Origin: Acidaminobacterium chupaoyuni
GTDB taxonomy: Bacteria > Bacillota > Clostridia > Oscillospirales > Butyricicoccaceae
Assembly: GCA_047936785.1 (NCBI GenBank)
Contig: CP176394.1
Length of the DNA stretch: 64,000 nucleotides
Strand: one strand, 5' to 3'
Position 1 is the stretch's first letter. Each line of letters begins with the position of its first letter. The notes under the pieces were generated by a model, which worked only from the letters and a program-made list of their open reading frames with translations, was not told where the DNA came from and made no database searches. This document shows, in pieces, positions 50,101-59,149 of the stretch. A program made the translations under genes and the position numbers.

Positions 50101-51005
50101 TGTTTGGGCTCCACAATAAATTTGGGGGTCAATTTGACCGGCTGATAAGAAAGCTTTGCCGTTCTCAGCCCGGGAATGCCCATATCTTCTTCACGGTTGA
50201 TAAACTGGAATTCGGAAGCCGAAGTCTGGATAAACTGGCGGTTGATGAGAGGATAGGCGCCGTCTATATCTGCCAGCGCTTTTTCGATTTGAACGGTAAA
50301 GGTATCAAGCCCTGTGGGGCAGCCCAGCGTAAACGCCGTGATATTGCCGTCGATGCGCAAAATGCCGCCGCGCATGCGCAGCGCTTCAAAATTTTCCAAT
50401 GCCTGCCATACCGCGCAGGATTCGAAAACCACCGTATCTTCGGAAGAAGGATCATGGTTCTGGCACCACAAATGGTGAAAATCCATCAGTTCTTTTTTGT
50501 GAACGGCGGGGTCGATGACTTCATAGCTCCATCTGCCCTCATAGTTTTGCAGAAAGCGGTTGATATAATTGCGTTTGGCGTGGAGCTTTTTGCCTTTCAA
50601 GGTCATCAAAGGCTCGCTTTCATAAATATAATCTTCGGAATCACGGTCTTCTGTGAATTCATATCGACCCGGCATCAGGCGTTCCAGTTCTTCTTTTTGC
50701 AGCGCGGTGCAGGCAAAAATTTTATAGGGCTTGCCGCGTTCCGCCGCGTCATCGGCAATGGCTTTCATGGCCGCACGCCGGTCGCCTTTCCCCACCGGGA
50801 ACAGATAAACCAGATATTCCTGCTCTTTTTTGGGGATGGACATCATATAAAGAAAATCGCCTTGGATGCAGAATTCCGTGCGATAGCGGCATCTCCAGAT
50901 AAAAACATCCGTAAAACACCGTTCTGTCATCTGTTCGGGTTCCAGCGCGAATTTTTCTTCTATCGCCTGCTGATCGGTAATTTTGATTTCTCGGAAGGGG
51001 AGCAT
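50097..51005 (-). CDS. DUF2156 / phosphatidylglycerol lysyltransferase C-terminal-like protein
   Basis: A 302-residue protein similar to the C-terminal aminoacyltransferase domain of MprF. Seen are LKGKKLHAKRNYINRFLQNY and the later LINRQFIQTSASEFQFINREEDMG. It lacks membrane helices and would have a GNAT-like double fold. Start at 51005 behind AAAGGTG. It is coupled to the GNAT gene (ATGA overlap). Substrate is uncertain: lipid or peptide aminoacylation is inference. Confidence 0.85.
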   Translation of the reverse strand: MLPFREIKITDQQAIEEKFALEPEQMTERCFTDVFIWRCRYRTEFCIQGDFLYMMSIPKKEQEYLVYLFPVGKGDRRAAMKAIADDAAERGKPYKIFACTALQKEELERLMPGRYEFTEDRDSEDYIYESEPLMTLKGKKLHAKRNYINRFLQNYEGRWSYEVIDPAVHKKELMDFHHLWCQNHDPSSEDTVVFESCAVWQALENFEALRMRGGILRIDGNITAFTLGCPTGLDTFTVQIEKALADIDGAYPLINRQFIQTSASEFQFINREEDMGIPGLRTAKLSYQPVKLTPKFIVEPKQ

Positions 51006-51022
51006 AGTTTCACCTTTTCTTT

Positions 51023-51688
51023 TTATTTCATCAGGCATTCCTCTGCGAAATGCCGATAGATTTCTTCGTGGATATCCTGGGCCGAACGAACGGCATGATC
51101 TTTCACACAATCGATGCGCTGCCAGCCATATTCTTTGCAAACCGTTAAAGCGCGGCGCCTGCACAGCGCCAGATATTCGGGATCTTTTTCATGGATATCC
51201 CCTGCTTCCCCCTGCCTTTTGTGAAGCAGTTCAAGGGTGTTTTCCGTGGGCATATCCAGAAAAAACACAAGGGAGGGCCGGGGCAGTTCCAGCAAACGAT
51301 ATTCAAAATCGAACAGCCAATCCAAAAACGGCCCGGCTTTTTCTTCGGGGAGTTTGGAAGCCTGATGCACGGCGTTGGAGGTGGTATATCGGTCGCAAAG
51401 CATCAGACCGCCGTTTTTATAATACTCCTGCCACTCTGTTTTATACGATGCGTAACGATCCACCGCGAAGAAGGTGGAAGCCGCATAAGGGTTCACCGAT
51501 TCGGGGTCGGAACCGAACGCGCCCGAAAGATAAAGCTTCAAAAGCGCCGCCGAAGGCTCTTGATAACGGGGGAACACGGCGGTTCGAAAATCGATGTTTT
51601 CGCGCAGAAGCCGCTCTTTCAAAAGCGAAAACTGCGTGGATTTTCCGCTGCCGTCTGTGCCCTCGATAACGATCAGTTTTCCCGCCAT
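51023..51688 (-). CDS. tmk: Thymidylate kinase (dTMP kinase)
   Basis: A 221-residue P-loop kinase that makes dTDP. Motifs: GTDGSGKST (P-loop), DRYTTSNAVHQ (DRxxxS region) and a LID region near KRQGEAGDIHEKD. Start at 51688 just after the thyX stop (TGA-T-ATG), so it is coupled to thyX; together they make dTMP and dTDP. Confidence 0.9.
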   Translation of the reverse strand: MAGKLIVIEGTDGSGKSTQFSLLKERLLRENIDFRTAVFPRYQEPSAALLKLYLSGAFGSDPESVNPYAASTFFAVDRYASYKTEWQEYYKNGGLMLCDRYTTSNAVHQASKLPEEKAGPFLDWLFDFEYRLLELPRPSLVFFLDMPTENTLELLHKRQGEAGDIHEKDPEYLALCRRRALTVCKEYGWQRIDCVKDHAVRSAQDIHEEIYRHFAEECLMK

Positions 51689-51689
51689 A

Positions 51690-52448
51690 TCAGCACCCAA
51701 ACCGCTTTCTCACTTCTTCGATCCTGCCGCAATACATTTTCCCTTCAGAGCAGGGGCCGCTCAAACAGGCCGGGCCGGCCTTGGCAAACAGCAGCGGGGC
51801 TTCCCGCTTGCAAAGCTCCAGCATCTGGCAGGCGACTTCACGAATTTCCCACTGGGCGCGGTTGCAGCAGCGCAAACGGAAGAAGTTATACAGCGAACGC
51901 ACATTCATCGTCACCATCATTTTGGTGGCGCAGGCGTTGGGCAAAACAAAACGGGCATCTTCGATGGCTTTTTTGCGCGCGGCAGACTGCGCTTCCTTTT
52001 CCGGCTTCCCTTCCGCCAAAAATGCGGGCAGGTGCTTCTGATATAACAGTTCAGTCAGCCTGTCATAATCTTCCTGATCGCGCTGCATGGCGCGGCGAAA
52101 GATCTGCCGGGCTTCTTCATTCCCCTCGATTTCGGGCGGCACCACATAATCGAAGCTTTTTTCTCTGACATAGCGCTGGCTCTGCACGCTGAAAGAAGCA
52201 ATGCGGTGCCGCGTGATCTGCGCCAGAAGCGAACGGGACACCCCTTCGACGGCAAAAGTAAAGCTGGCGTGTTCCACCGGGCTTTCATGGCCGATCTCTG
52301 TGAGCATTGCAATGAAATCGCTTGTTTTTTCCGGTGTGAGCCCATCTAAAATATGCTCGGCATCCGCCGCGGAATAGCACATCTTTGCCGCAGCCGCCAC
52401 CAGCTTTTCAGGCTCTGGGGTGCATGAAATCAACTGAACTTTCGGCAT
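51690..52448 (-). CDS. thyX: Flavin-dependent thymidylate synthase ThyX
   Basis: A 252-residue FAD enzyme that methylates dUMP using methylene-THF and NAD(P)H. The ThyX signature RHRIASFSVQSQRY (RHRxxSxxxxSxRY) is intact. AAAGGAG precedes the ATG. It is followed by tmk. Confidence 0.97.
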   Translation of the reverse strand: MPKVQLISCTPEPEKLVAAAAKMCYSAADAEHILDGLTPEKTSDFIAMLTEIGHESPVEHASFTFAVEGVSRSLLAQITRHRIASFSVQSQRYVREKSFDYVVPPEIEGNEEARQIFRRAMQRDQEDYDRLTELLYQKHLPAFLAEGKPEKEAQSAARKKAIEDARFVLPNACATKMMVTMNVRSLYNFFRLRCCNRAQWEIREVACQMLELCKREAPLLFAKAGPACLSGPCSEGKMYCGRIEEVRKRFGC

Positions 52449-52449
52449 T

Positions 52450-53169
52450 TTATTTTTCTCCTTTTGCTTTAAAGGCTTCTATCAGATAAAGCGGCAGCTT
52501 CATCATGCGCCCGATGCGCTGAGGCTGCTTCAGCAGCCGGTAGAACCATTCCAGCCCGAATTTGATGAAAAATTCGGGGGCGCGCTCGGCCACACCGGCA
52601 AAAACATCCAGCGAACCGCCCAGCCCCGCCATCAGCGACGCCGGAAGCTCATCGAGATAGCGATCCATGAAATATTCCTGTTTGGGGCTTCCCAGACATA
52701 CAAACAAAACATCGGGGGCCGCCTGTTGAACCGCCTTCACCGCTTCTGCCTCTTCTTTAAAATAACCGTCTTTTGTGCCGGCGATATGAAGCCCGGGATA
52801 TTTAGCCGTCAGCTTCTGCGCCGCCGTTTCCGCAACGCCCGGCTTACCGCCCAAAAAGAACACGCTATATTCCGTTTTGGCCAGTGCCTTCATCAGATTT
52901 TCGGCGAATTCTACCCCGGCGACCTTTTGTTTCAGCGGCTTTTTCAAAATGCGCGAAGCATAGATCACGCCGATGCCATCGGGCAAAACCAGACCCGCCC
53001 TTGAAACGATCTCGGATAAGCGGTGATCGTTCTTGCAGTTTTGGGCGATCTCGGCGTTAGGGGTCACCACCATGCATTTCGTCTTTGCTTGGATATGTTC
53101 CATTGCGGCGGCAACGGCTTCTTCCATTGTTACATTATCAAAGGCAACCGCCATAATTTTTGTGCGCAT
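52450..53169 (-). CDS. WecG/TagA/CpsF family glycosyltransferase
   Basis: A 239-residue GT26 family enzyme. Family features: VVTPNAEIAQNCKND, GLVLPDGIGVIYASRIL, VFFLGGKPGVAE, FVCLGSPKQEYFMD. In Gram-positives it is TagA-like, adding ManNAc during teichoic acid or exopolysaccharide linkage-unit synthesis. It starts 1 bp before the end of the intergenic region and its stop is 1 bp before thyX. The wecB and wecA genes at 62-64 kb belong to the same pathway. Confidence 0.93.
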   Translation of the reverse strand: MRTKIMAVAFDNVTMEEAVAAAMEHIQAKTKCMVVTPNAEIAQNCKNDHRLSEIVSRAGLVLPDGIGVIYASRILKKPLKQKVAGVEFAENLMKALAKTEYSVFFLGGKPGVAETAAQKLTAKYPGLHIAGTKDGYFKEEAEAVKAVQQAAPDVLFVCLGSPKQEYFMDRYLDELPASLMAGLGGSLDVFAGVAERAPEFFIKFGLEWFYRLLKQPQRIGRMMKLPLYLIEAFKAKGEK

Positions 53170-53334
53170 AAAGTACTTCCTCTCTTTTTATGGTGTCTGC
53201 CGAAAAATATCCGCCTGGCCGTTTCGGCCAAAGAAACCCTGCGACGGCGGCGCATGATTCCTGCATTCTGTTTTTAAAACGGCCCTTCAAAAGCCGGCCC
53301 GGGCAGCGCGCTTACATTAAAAAGTTAAAACACG

Positions 53335-53361
53335 CTAATAGTTTACCGCAAAATAAGTCAA
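53335..53361 (-). promoter_or_regulatory. Possible promoter of the wecG-thyX-tmk operon
   Basis: On the minus strand TTGACT (53356-53361) precedes TATTAG (53335-53340) by 15 bp. Spacing is short, so the assignment is weak. Confidence 0.3.
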
Positions 53362-53368
53362 AATACAA

Positions 53369-53405
53369 GTGCGGCGGCAACAGAAGTGAACTGTTGCCGC
53401 CGCAC
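53369..53405 (-). terminator. Strong terminator after the second CPBP gene
   Basis: A perfect 14-bp GC-rich stem (53369-53382 with 53392-53405) closing a 9-nt loop. T-rich sequence follows on the minus strand. Confidence 0.8.
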
Positions 53406-53589
53406 CTTTCTTGTTGATTCTGCACCGAAAAATCAGCGCGTTTTTGTCGTTTTTCTCTTGCTCTTTCAGGCGGTTTTCATGGTTTTTCAAGGCGCTTTTT
53501 CATTTCCCGCCTTTTTCGAAAATCACCGTTTTTTCACAGGGTCCCTGCGGCCGGCCCCTGCCGCAGAAAAAGGCCGCAGCCGGTCTTTC

Positions 53590-54414
53590 TTAAAACCGTT
53601 CTTGGGCGGGCCGAAAGCTCATCACCCCGCGCAGCGAACCCGCGAACCCCGCAAACGCCACCGCGGTGGCCGCATAATAAAGCATGCTGTGGGCGGCAAC
53701 AAAATAAGTGATGATGGGCACCACCAGCGAAGCGGCGTTAAAGGCCATATGCATGGCGATCGAAGCTTTCAGGCTGTTGGTCTTCCAGCGCACAAGCCCC
53801 AGCAAAACGCCCATGGTGGCCGCATAGATCGCCCAGATCACGGTTCCGTGGATGACGCCGAACACCACGCCCTGGATCACCACGGCAAGCCCCGGGGCCA
53901 TCACCCTTGAAAGGCGTGAAAACGCAAGTCCCCTGAAAATCACTTCTTCCACAATGGGTGCCAGCAGAACCACCGATATCAGGTTGGCGGCGATCATCGA
54001 AGTATCCAAAGCGCCGGAAGCGTCTGCATAAGATTCCATCATCTTTTTGGAAAACGGCAGAAGATCTAAAAACAGCGAAGTGAACAGGTTGCCCAGAAGA
54101 CCCGCCAAAACGGCATTGCCCAAAACCGAAGTAGGAACCGCCCCGCCGCATTCCACAAGCCCGCAGAAAGAAAGGTGACGGAAGCGGGCGATCAAAAACA
54201 CCACCGCCAGAGTCAGCAGCTGAGAAACCGCAAGGATCACCGTGGTATATTGCGCGATAAAACTTTTCAGGTATTTTTCCACATCCCCTGCCGGATGCAC
54301 CGCCGTATAGCGCGCGCCCGCAATGGCGGTGAATGCATAATCGCAGGCTGTTTGTATCAGCAAAAACAAAAAGATATACCCTGCCGCGTTGCGAAACTGG
54401 CGAACCTTTTCCAT
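53590..54414 (-). CDS. CPBP family intramembrane metalloprotease (second copy)
   Basis: A 274-residue membrane protein with about seven helices. The CPBP signature is present: APIVEEVIFRGLAF (EExxxR) and VFGVIHGTVIWAIYAA. It is distinct in sequence from the copy at 47764. Monocistronic between the glyA terminator and a strong terminator. Substrate unknown. Confidence 0.88.
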   Translation of the reverse strand: MEKVRQFRNAAGYIFLFLLIQTACDYAFTAIAGARYTAVHPAGDVEKYLKSFIAQYTTVILAVSQLLTLAVVFLIARFRHLSFCGLVECGGAVPTSVLGNAVLAGLLGNLFTSLFLDLLPFSKKMMESYADASGALDTSMIAANLISVVLLAPIVEEVIFRGLAFSRLSRVMAPGLAVVIQGVVFGVIHGTVIWAIYAATMGVLLGLVRWKTNSLKASIAMHMAFNAASLVVPIITYFVAAHSMLYYAATAVAFAGFAGSLRGVMSFRPAQERF

Positions 54415-54472
54415 CTCTTTTCCTCCACTTGCTTGGTTTTCTCTCTTGAACCAACAGGTTTCTTTATAATAA

Positions 54473-54508
54473 AAGATGCGGCGCCGTATACTTCCCGGCG
54501 CCGCTGAA
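54473..54508 (-). terminator. Terminator of glyA
   Basis: GCGGCGCCG pairs with CGGCGCCGC around an 8- to 9-nt loop, followed by TCTTTTATT on the minus strand. Confidence 0.85.
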
Positions 54509-54527
54509 TCTTTTCACATCCTATGGA

Positions 54528-55775
54528 TTAGCCCTCGTACATGGGGTATTTTGCGCAGATCTTTTCCACTTCGGAACGGATATAATCGGCTTTATTTTCA
54601 AAATCGGCAGCTGTCAGTTTGATCAGCTCTGCGATCTTGACCATATCTTCTTCCACGAGGCCTCTTGTGGTCACAGCGGGGGTGCCCACACGGATGCCGC
54701 TGGTGACAAACGGGCTTTCGGGGTCGTTGGCGATGGAGTTTTTGTTGGCGGTGATATAAACTTCATCCAGGCGGCGCTGCATTTCTTTGCCCGTCACATG
54801 GAAGTTGCGCAGATCCACCAGCATCAGGTGGTTGTCTGTTCCGCCGGAAACCAGGTTGAAGCCTTCTTTCAGCAGAGCGTCTGCCAGCGCCTTGGCGTTT
54901 TTGACGACCTGCTGCTGATATGTTTTGAATTCAGGCTTTAAAGCTTCGCCGAAGCAAACGGCTTTTGCGGCGATGATATGTTCCAGCGGGCCGCCCTGTG
55001 TGCCGGGGAACACGGCTTTATCGATCTGCTTTGCCAAAGCTTCTTTGCAAAGGATCATGCCGCCGCGGGGGCCGCGCAGCGTTTTATGGGTGGTCGTTGT
55101 CACGACATCCGCATAAGGAATGGGGCTCATATGCAAACCGGCAGCCACAAGGCCCGCGATATGCGCCATATCGACAAACAGATAAGCGCCCACTTCTTTG
55201 GCGATATCTGCGAAAATATCAAAACGGATCTCACGGGGATAAGCCGAAGCGCCCGCAATGATCATCTTGGGCTTATGTTCAATGGCCAGACGGCGCACTT
55301 CATCATAATCGATCATCTGGGTTTCGGGGTTGAGGTTATAAGGGATCACATTATAATAAGAACCCGAAATATTCACGGGGCTGCCATGGGTCAGATGGCC
55401 GCCGTTGGCAAGGTTCATGCCCAAAACGGTGTCGCCGGGCTTCACCAGCGCAAAATAAACAGCCAGGTTGGCCGATGCGCCGCTGTGGGGCTGCACATTG
55501 GCATGATCTGCGCCGAATAATTTGCAGGCACGCTCACGCGCGATGTTTTCCACCACATCCACGCATTCACAACCGCCGTAATAACGCTTGCCGGGATAGC
55601 CTTCGGCATATTTATTCGTCAGCACGGTGCCCATTGCCGCCAAAACAGCCGGGCTCACAAAGTTTTCGGAAGCGATCAACTCAATGTTCCGGCGCTGGCG
55701 GTTATATTCCGCTTTGATTCCCTCGCCGACTTCGGGGTCGATTTGGCAAATAAGATCCATGTTTTCTTTAATCAT
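54528..55775 (-). CDS. glyA: Serine hydroxymethyltransferase
   Basis: A 415-residue PLP enzyme converting Ser and THF to Gly and 5,10-methylene-THF. The PLP Lys is in VVTTTTHKTLRGPRGG and the family start QRRNIELIASENFVSP is present. I prefer the ATG at 55775, with GGAGGG 7 bp upstream, over the ATG 5 codons earlier that overlaps that site. It feeds methylene-THF to thyX upstream in the window. Own promoter and terminator. Confidence 0.97.
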   Translation of the reverse strand: MIKENMDLICQIDPEVGEGIKAEYNRQRRNIELIASENFVSPAVLAAMGTVLTNKYAEGYPGKRYYGGCECVDVVENIARERACKLFGADHANVQPHSGASANLAVYFALVKPGDTVLGMNLANGGHLTHGSPVNISGSYYNVIPYNLNPETQMIDYDEVRRLAIEHKPKMIIAGASAYPREIRFDIFADIAKEVGAYLFVDMAHIAGLVAAGLHMSPIPYADVVTTTTHKTLRGPRGGMILCKEALAKQIDKAVFPGTQGGPLEHIIAAKAVCFGEALKPEFKTYQQQVVKNAKALADALLKEGFNLVSGGTDNHLMLVDLRNFHVTGKEMQRRLDEVYITANKNSIANDPESPFVTSGIRVGTPAVTTRGLVEEDMVKIAELIKLTAADFENKADYIRSEVEKICAKYPMYEG

Positions 55776-55808
55776 AGGGCTGCCCTCCATTTTTTAATCG
55801 ATATTTTC

Positions 55809-55837
55809 ATTATATAGTGGAATTGTTTTTATTTCAA
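55809..55837 (-). promoter_or_regulatory. Promoter of glyA
   Basis: TTGAAA (55832-55837) and a perfect TATAAT (55809-55814) with a 17-bp spacer on the minus strand. Confidence 0.8.
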
Positions 55838-56077
55838 TAGTCTGATATAATTAAAAAAGTTTGAATCTCAACGATCCTTTTTTGTTTTTGGTGATATTTT
55901 TGTTTAAGAAATGACGCATTCCGCTTCTGCCGTTTTCGCAGGTCGGATATAGTATATTTATACAAATAGACAAGTTTTTTCTTGTTCGATTTTTAGTTTT
56001 TCGTGCGTAAAAAAGCGTCAGATCTCTTTTGGCGCAAAAATTTTTCTACAAAGGAACCAAAAAAAGTGGTGAAAAAA
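55838..56077. other. AT-rich divergent intergenic region between glyA and nth
   Basis: Apart from the glyA promoter, this stretch shows only weak promoter-like boxes for nth (for example TATATT at 55953-55958). A GTGGTG site (56066-56071) marks the start of nth. Confidence 0.4.
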
Positions 56078-56704
56078 ATGACAAAAAAACAACGCGCGGC
56101 CGAAATTGTGAAGCTGCTGGCGCAGCATTATGAGGCCAGTTGTTCGCTGGTGGCGCAAAAAGATTATGAATTATTATTTGCGACAAGACTTTCGGCGCAA
56201 TGCACGGATGCCCGCGTAAATATCGTCACCGCCGAACTGTTTTCGCGCTGGCCCACGCTGCAAAGCATCGCCGACGCCGATTTGGAAGACCTGATGGAAA
56301 CGGTGAAGACCTGCGGACTTTTCCGGACCAAAGCCACCGATATCAAAAAATGCGCCAATGTTCTTCTGGCATCCTATGACGGCAAAGTTCCCGATGATCT
56401 GGAAGAACTGCTCAAGCTGCCCGGCGTGGGCCGCAAAACCGCAAACCTCATTCTGGGCGATCTTTACGGAAAGCCCGCCATCGTTGCAGATACCCACTGC
56501 ATCCGCATTTCGGGGCGTCTGGGGCTTACCGATTCCAAAGACCCTTATCAGGTGGAACTGCAGCTGAAAAAGATCATTGCGCCGGCCGAACAGAATGATT
56601 TCTGCCATCGCCTTGTGCATTTCGGCCGTGATATCTGCACGGCCCGTTCGCCCAAATGCACCGAATGTTTTTTATCGGATCTCTGCCCCTCCGTGGGCAA
56701 ATAA
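56078..56704 (+). CDS. nth: Endonuclease III
   Basis: A 208-residue DNA glycosylase/AP lyase of base excision repair. The helix-hairpin-helix LPGVGRKTANLILG carries the catalytic Lys, and VADTHCIRIS the catalytic Asp. The [4Fe-4S] cluster Cys pattern C-x6-C-x2-C-x5-C (CTARSPKCTECFLSDLC) is complete. I start it at the ATG at 56078, 25 codons into the longest frame. Confidence 0.95.
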   Translation: MTKKQRAAEIVKLLAQHYEASCSLVAQKDYELLFATRLSAQCTDARVNIVTAELFSRWPTLQSIADADLEDLMETVKTCGLFRTKATDIKKCANVLLASYDGKVPDDLEELLKLPGVGRKTANLILGDLYGKPAIVADTHCIRISGRLGLTDSKDPYQVELQLKKIIAPAEQNDFCHRLVHFGRDICTARSPKCTECFLSDLCPSVGK

Positions 56705-56716
56705 AAGGAACCTGTT

Positions 56717-57604
56717 ATGACCATCGATTATCAGACGCAGGAAGAGCAAACCGAAAAAACAGCCTCTTCCCTCCCCGACGAATATTATAAAGAATATCAG
56801 AAGCTTTCTTCCAAACTCCGCCGCGACGCCCTGCCCGGCAAAGAGCGTGCCGAGGCGCTGGAAGGGCTGCTGATCCTTTTGGGGCGCGCGCAGGCGCAGA
56901 ACCGCCCCGCGGTTTCGATCTATGGCGGCGATTTCAAAGGCTTCTATCATGAGTTGCTTTGCGGCATGGAAACCGCGCTGCCCCTGGAATTCCGCCAAAA
57001 AAGGGCATTTTTCAAAAAATGTACCTTGGCGGCTCTGGCGGCGCTTTGCGTTTTGACCGCCGCCGGGTGGATCCTGTGGCGTTCGGCGCCCGTTCACATC
57101 GCCTTTGACGATCTTTCGTTTTTTGAATCGAACAAAGCCTATGTGCTTACGCGCGAGAAAGCGGATGCCCCCATTCGATTTACTTTAGATCTTGAAAAGG
57201 GCAAGGTCATCACAAACCGCGTGGTTTGGAAAGACGACCGCTGCCGCATTGTCTTGGAAAAATTATCCCCCGATGAAACCGGGGCATGGATCGCCGTTTT
57301 TCGGATGATCGGCTCTTGCGATAAAACGGGCGGCCGCATTGTCACGCCCCTTTCTCACGCTGCCTTCGCCGATTTTTCAAGTTATGAGCTTTCAAAAAAA
57401 TTGACCGTTCAGGCCCAGGGAAAAACCTATTTTGCCGAACCGGCAGGCGCCGCTGCTTTTGAAAGCAAAAACAGTGATCTTTTGGCCTGGTCGCTTTTCC
57501 CCTCCGGCACTTCTCTATCAGATATGGCGCAAGCCCAAACCGTGATGCTCTCTTTTGAAAATTTATCCATCCTGCAATGGAAGCAGAACGGTTCTTCAAA
57601 ATAA
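56717..57604 (+). CDS. Single-pass membrane protein of unknown function
   Basis: A 295-residue protein with an acidic/helical cytoplasmic N-terminal part (1-90), one membrane helix (about 97-117) and an extracytoplasmic beta-rich domain (120-295). I recognise no family. It begins 12 bp after nth on the same strand and is probably co-transcribed. The N-terminal half resembles a zinc-free anti-sigma-type anchor in layout only. Ends at a bidirectional terminator. Confidence 0.75.
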   Translation: MTIDYQTQEEQTEKTASSLPDEYYKEYQKLSSKLRRDALPGKERAEALEGLLILLGRAQAQNRPAVSIYGGDFKGFYHELLCGMETALPLEFRQKRAFFKKCTLAALAALCVLTAAGWILWRSAPVHIAFDDLSFFESNKAYVLTREKADAPIRFTLDLEKGKVITNRVVWKDDRCRIVLEKLSPDETGAWIAVFRMIGSCDKTGGRIVTPLSHAAFADFSSYELSKKLTVQAQGKTYFAEPAGAAAFESKNSDLLAWSLFPSGTSLSDMAQAQTVMLSFENLSILQWKQNGSSK

Positions 57605-57621
57605 ACCAGCCGCCAAAAGCA

Positions 57622-57658
57622 AAAGCCGCTTTGAAAAAACTCAAAGCGGCTTTTTTTA
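57622..57658. terminator. Bidirectional terminator
   Basis: AAAGCCGCTTTGA (57622-57634) pairs with TCAAAGCGGCTTT (57641-57653), followed by T tracts. It lies between convergent genes. Confidence 0.93.
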
Positions 57659-58180
57659 TTCTCTTTCCAGCTGGACATGTTCTGCTTCTTCTTCGCCCAG
57701 GCACTCCAGCTGCTGGCGAACCATTTGAACCAGCATTTCACTGGGCTTGAAAAGAACATGGCGCATGACCCCGTGCTCATCATGGGAAGAGATCATGGTG
57801 CGGCGGTGCATATCGATCAGCGGCAGAAAATAGCGCTGTTTGCGCATATGCCATGCGGTGCCTGCACAATATTTATCAGTGATTTCCGTTGTTTTCTCCA
57901 GTTCCAATACCAATGCGTGATGCGGTTTCCCGAAAATCAGCTGACGGAAAACGATCTGATTGTTCAAAAGCCGATATTCATAGGAAACAAAGGTCAGCAT
58001 AAACATAATAATGGAGAATGTTGTAAGCACGATCGCAGGGAGCAGATAACTGATCCACATGCCGTAAGAGGTGTTCCATATCGCTTCATAATAGCTGATC
58101 GTCAGCAGCAAAAAACCGCCCGCGATCGAAGTCGGCACGGTTTTGCGTTTAAACCCGCGATGCATTTGTTTATACATCAT
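57656..58180 (-). CDS. Two-helix membrane protein of unknown function
   Basis: A 174-residue protein with two adjacent membrane helices (about 18-35 and 40-65) followed by a cytoplasmic domain resembling a membrane PH-like (YcxB/DUF-type) fold: SYEYRLLNNQIVFRQLIFGKP. A YcxB-like assignment is tentative. AAAGGTGG precedes the ATG at 58180. It begins 3 bp after the phosphodiesterase stop and so forms an operon with it. Confidence 0.7.
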   Translation of the reverse strand: MMYKQMHRGFKRKTVPTSIAGGFLLLTISYYEAIWNTSYGMWISYLLPAIVLTTFSIIMFMLTFVSYEYRLLNNQIVFRQLIFGKPHHALVLELEKTTEITDKYCAGTAWHMRKQRYFLPLIDMHRRTMISSHDEHGVMRHVLFKPSEMLVQMVRQQLECLGEEEAEHVQLERE

Positions 58181-58182
58181 TT

Positions 58183-58638
58183 TTATAATTCCACCTTTCG
58201 CCAAACGGCCTTGCCGTTTGCAAGTTCAGCCACAAGATAACTTTTCTTCATCCCCAGACTTCCGGGGTTATATAAAGTGATGCCATGCAGCTTTCCTTCA
58301 TAATATTGATGTGTATGGCCAAACAGACCATAAGCACACCCTGATTGCAGCACAGCCGACGCAAGATCGGCAAGGCCCTGTTTCACCCCGAAGCGGTGGC
58401 CGTGGGTCATGAATATCCTGATCCCTTCAAATTCCACTTCGCGGGTATAGGGTTCGGCGCAGAAAAGATCGCAATTCCCCGCCACAAGGGCACATCCCAC
58501 CCCATATCGTTTTGTTTCCCGAATCATCTCATCGACGCCGTCGCCCAAAAACAAAACCGTATCCGGCATTTCCCGGGTAATCATCTGCCGAATGGCATCG
58601 GTGTTGCCGTGGGTATCCGACGCGACACAAAGTTTCAT
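58183..58638 (-). CDS. YfcE-family metallophosphodiesterase
   Basis: A 151-residue binuclear-metal phosphodiesterase. The metal ligands are seen in order: D-x-H (SDTHGN), GD (FLGDGVDE), GNCD, H (THGHRF) and GHTH (LFGHTHQ). It should hydrolyse phosphodiesters in vitro; physiological substrate unknown. It is followed on the same strand by the two-helix protein and lies divergent from the small-protein trio. Confidence 0.93.
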   Translation of the reverse strand: MKLCVASDTHGNTDAIRQMITREMPDTVLFLGDGVDEMIRETKRYGVGCALVAGNCDLFCAEPYTREVEFEGIRIFMTHGHRFGVKQGLADLASAVLQSGCAYGLFGHTHQYYEGKLHGITLYNPGSLGMKKSYLVAELANGKAVWRKVEL

Positions 58639-58735
58639 AACCTCTCCTCAGTTCATAATAGATTACAGAACCATAGGATACATCAGATTCACAAAAAAAG
58701 AAAGAGGTTTTTGCTTTTTTTCTTTTTTCCGGGGA

Positions 58736-58763
58736 ACCTTCCTCTTTTCTCTTCCATATACTG
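58736..58763 (+). promoter_or_regulatory. Possible sporulation-type (sigma-K/E-like) promoter of the small-protein trio
   Basis: AC (58736-58737) is followed 17 bp later by CATATACTG (58755-58763), which resembles CATAnnnTA of late mother-cell promoters. There is no good sigma-A pair near. A suggestion only. Confidence 0.25.
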
Positions 58764-58794
58764 TGGTGAAGAACCGATATGGAGGAGATCAAAT

Positions 58795-59079
58795 ATGCCC
58801 AGTGAATATGAAAACATCGCAAAACTTTTAATGTCGAGCCCCCAGGGAACCAAGATCATCAAAAGCCTGGATAAATTCAGCGCCATCGCATCCAGCGATT
58901 CGGGAAAACAGCTGATCGCCATGCTGGCGGATGAAGGCGGCGACGCCATCAAAACCGCGGCGCAGGCAGCCGTTCGCGGCGACCAGGATCAGGCGCGCGC
59001 TTTATTATCCAGCCTGCTTTCCACCAAATCCGGCGCGCAGCTGGCCGCAAAGATCATCGAAGTGGCAAGCCAGCAATAA
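58795..59079 (+). CDS. Small Ser/Ala-rich helical protein of unknown function (trio member 1)
   Basis: A 94-residue soluble protein (SEYENIAKLLMSSPQGTKII, then KQLIAMLADEGGDAIKTAAQ and LLSSLLSTKSGAQLAAKIIE). No known domain, signal or metal site. The strong GGAGGAGAT site starts 58781. From memory, similar proteins are widespread in Clostridia and always short, but I cannot name a family. It lies 70 bp before member 2 and shares strand and small-helical character with it. Confidence 0.7.
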   Translation: MPSEYENIAKLLMSSPQGTKIIKSLDKFSAIASSDSGKQLIAMLADEGGDAIKTAAQAAVRGDQDQARALLSSLLSTKSGAQLAAKIIEVASQQ

Positions 59080-59149
59080 ACACCAGCCCCAAGTTTTCAA
59101 ATCGATGAAGTAAAACACCTGAAACGATGTGCGGAGAAAGGGCGATTTT

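Larger units (their letters stand above)
53170..53589. other. Gene-free interval between wecG and CPBP genes
   Basis: No gene is supported. The stretch holds a strong terminator at 53369-53405 (from the CPBP side) and a weak promoter for wecG (53335-53361). GC-rich short repeats (CTGCGGCC) lie at 53545-53579. Confidence 0.5.

Noticed and set aside
38505..53169. A single giant operon covering all minus-strand genes from wecG to the toprim gene
   Set aside because: Gene spacing is tight, but gaps at 45343-45408 and 49219-49276 leave room for internal promoters, so I describe smaller coupled units instead.
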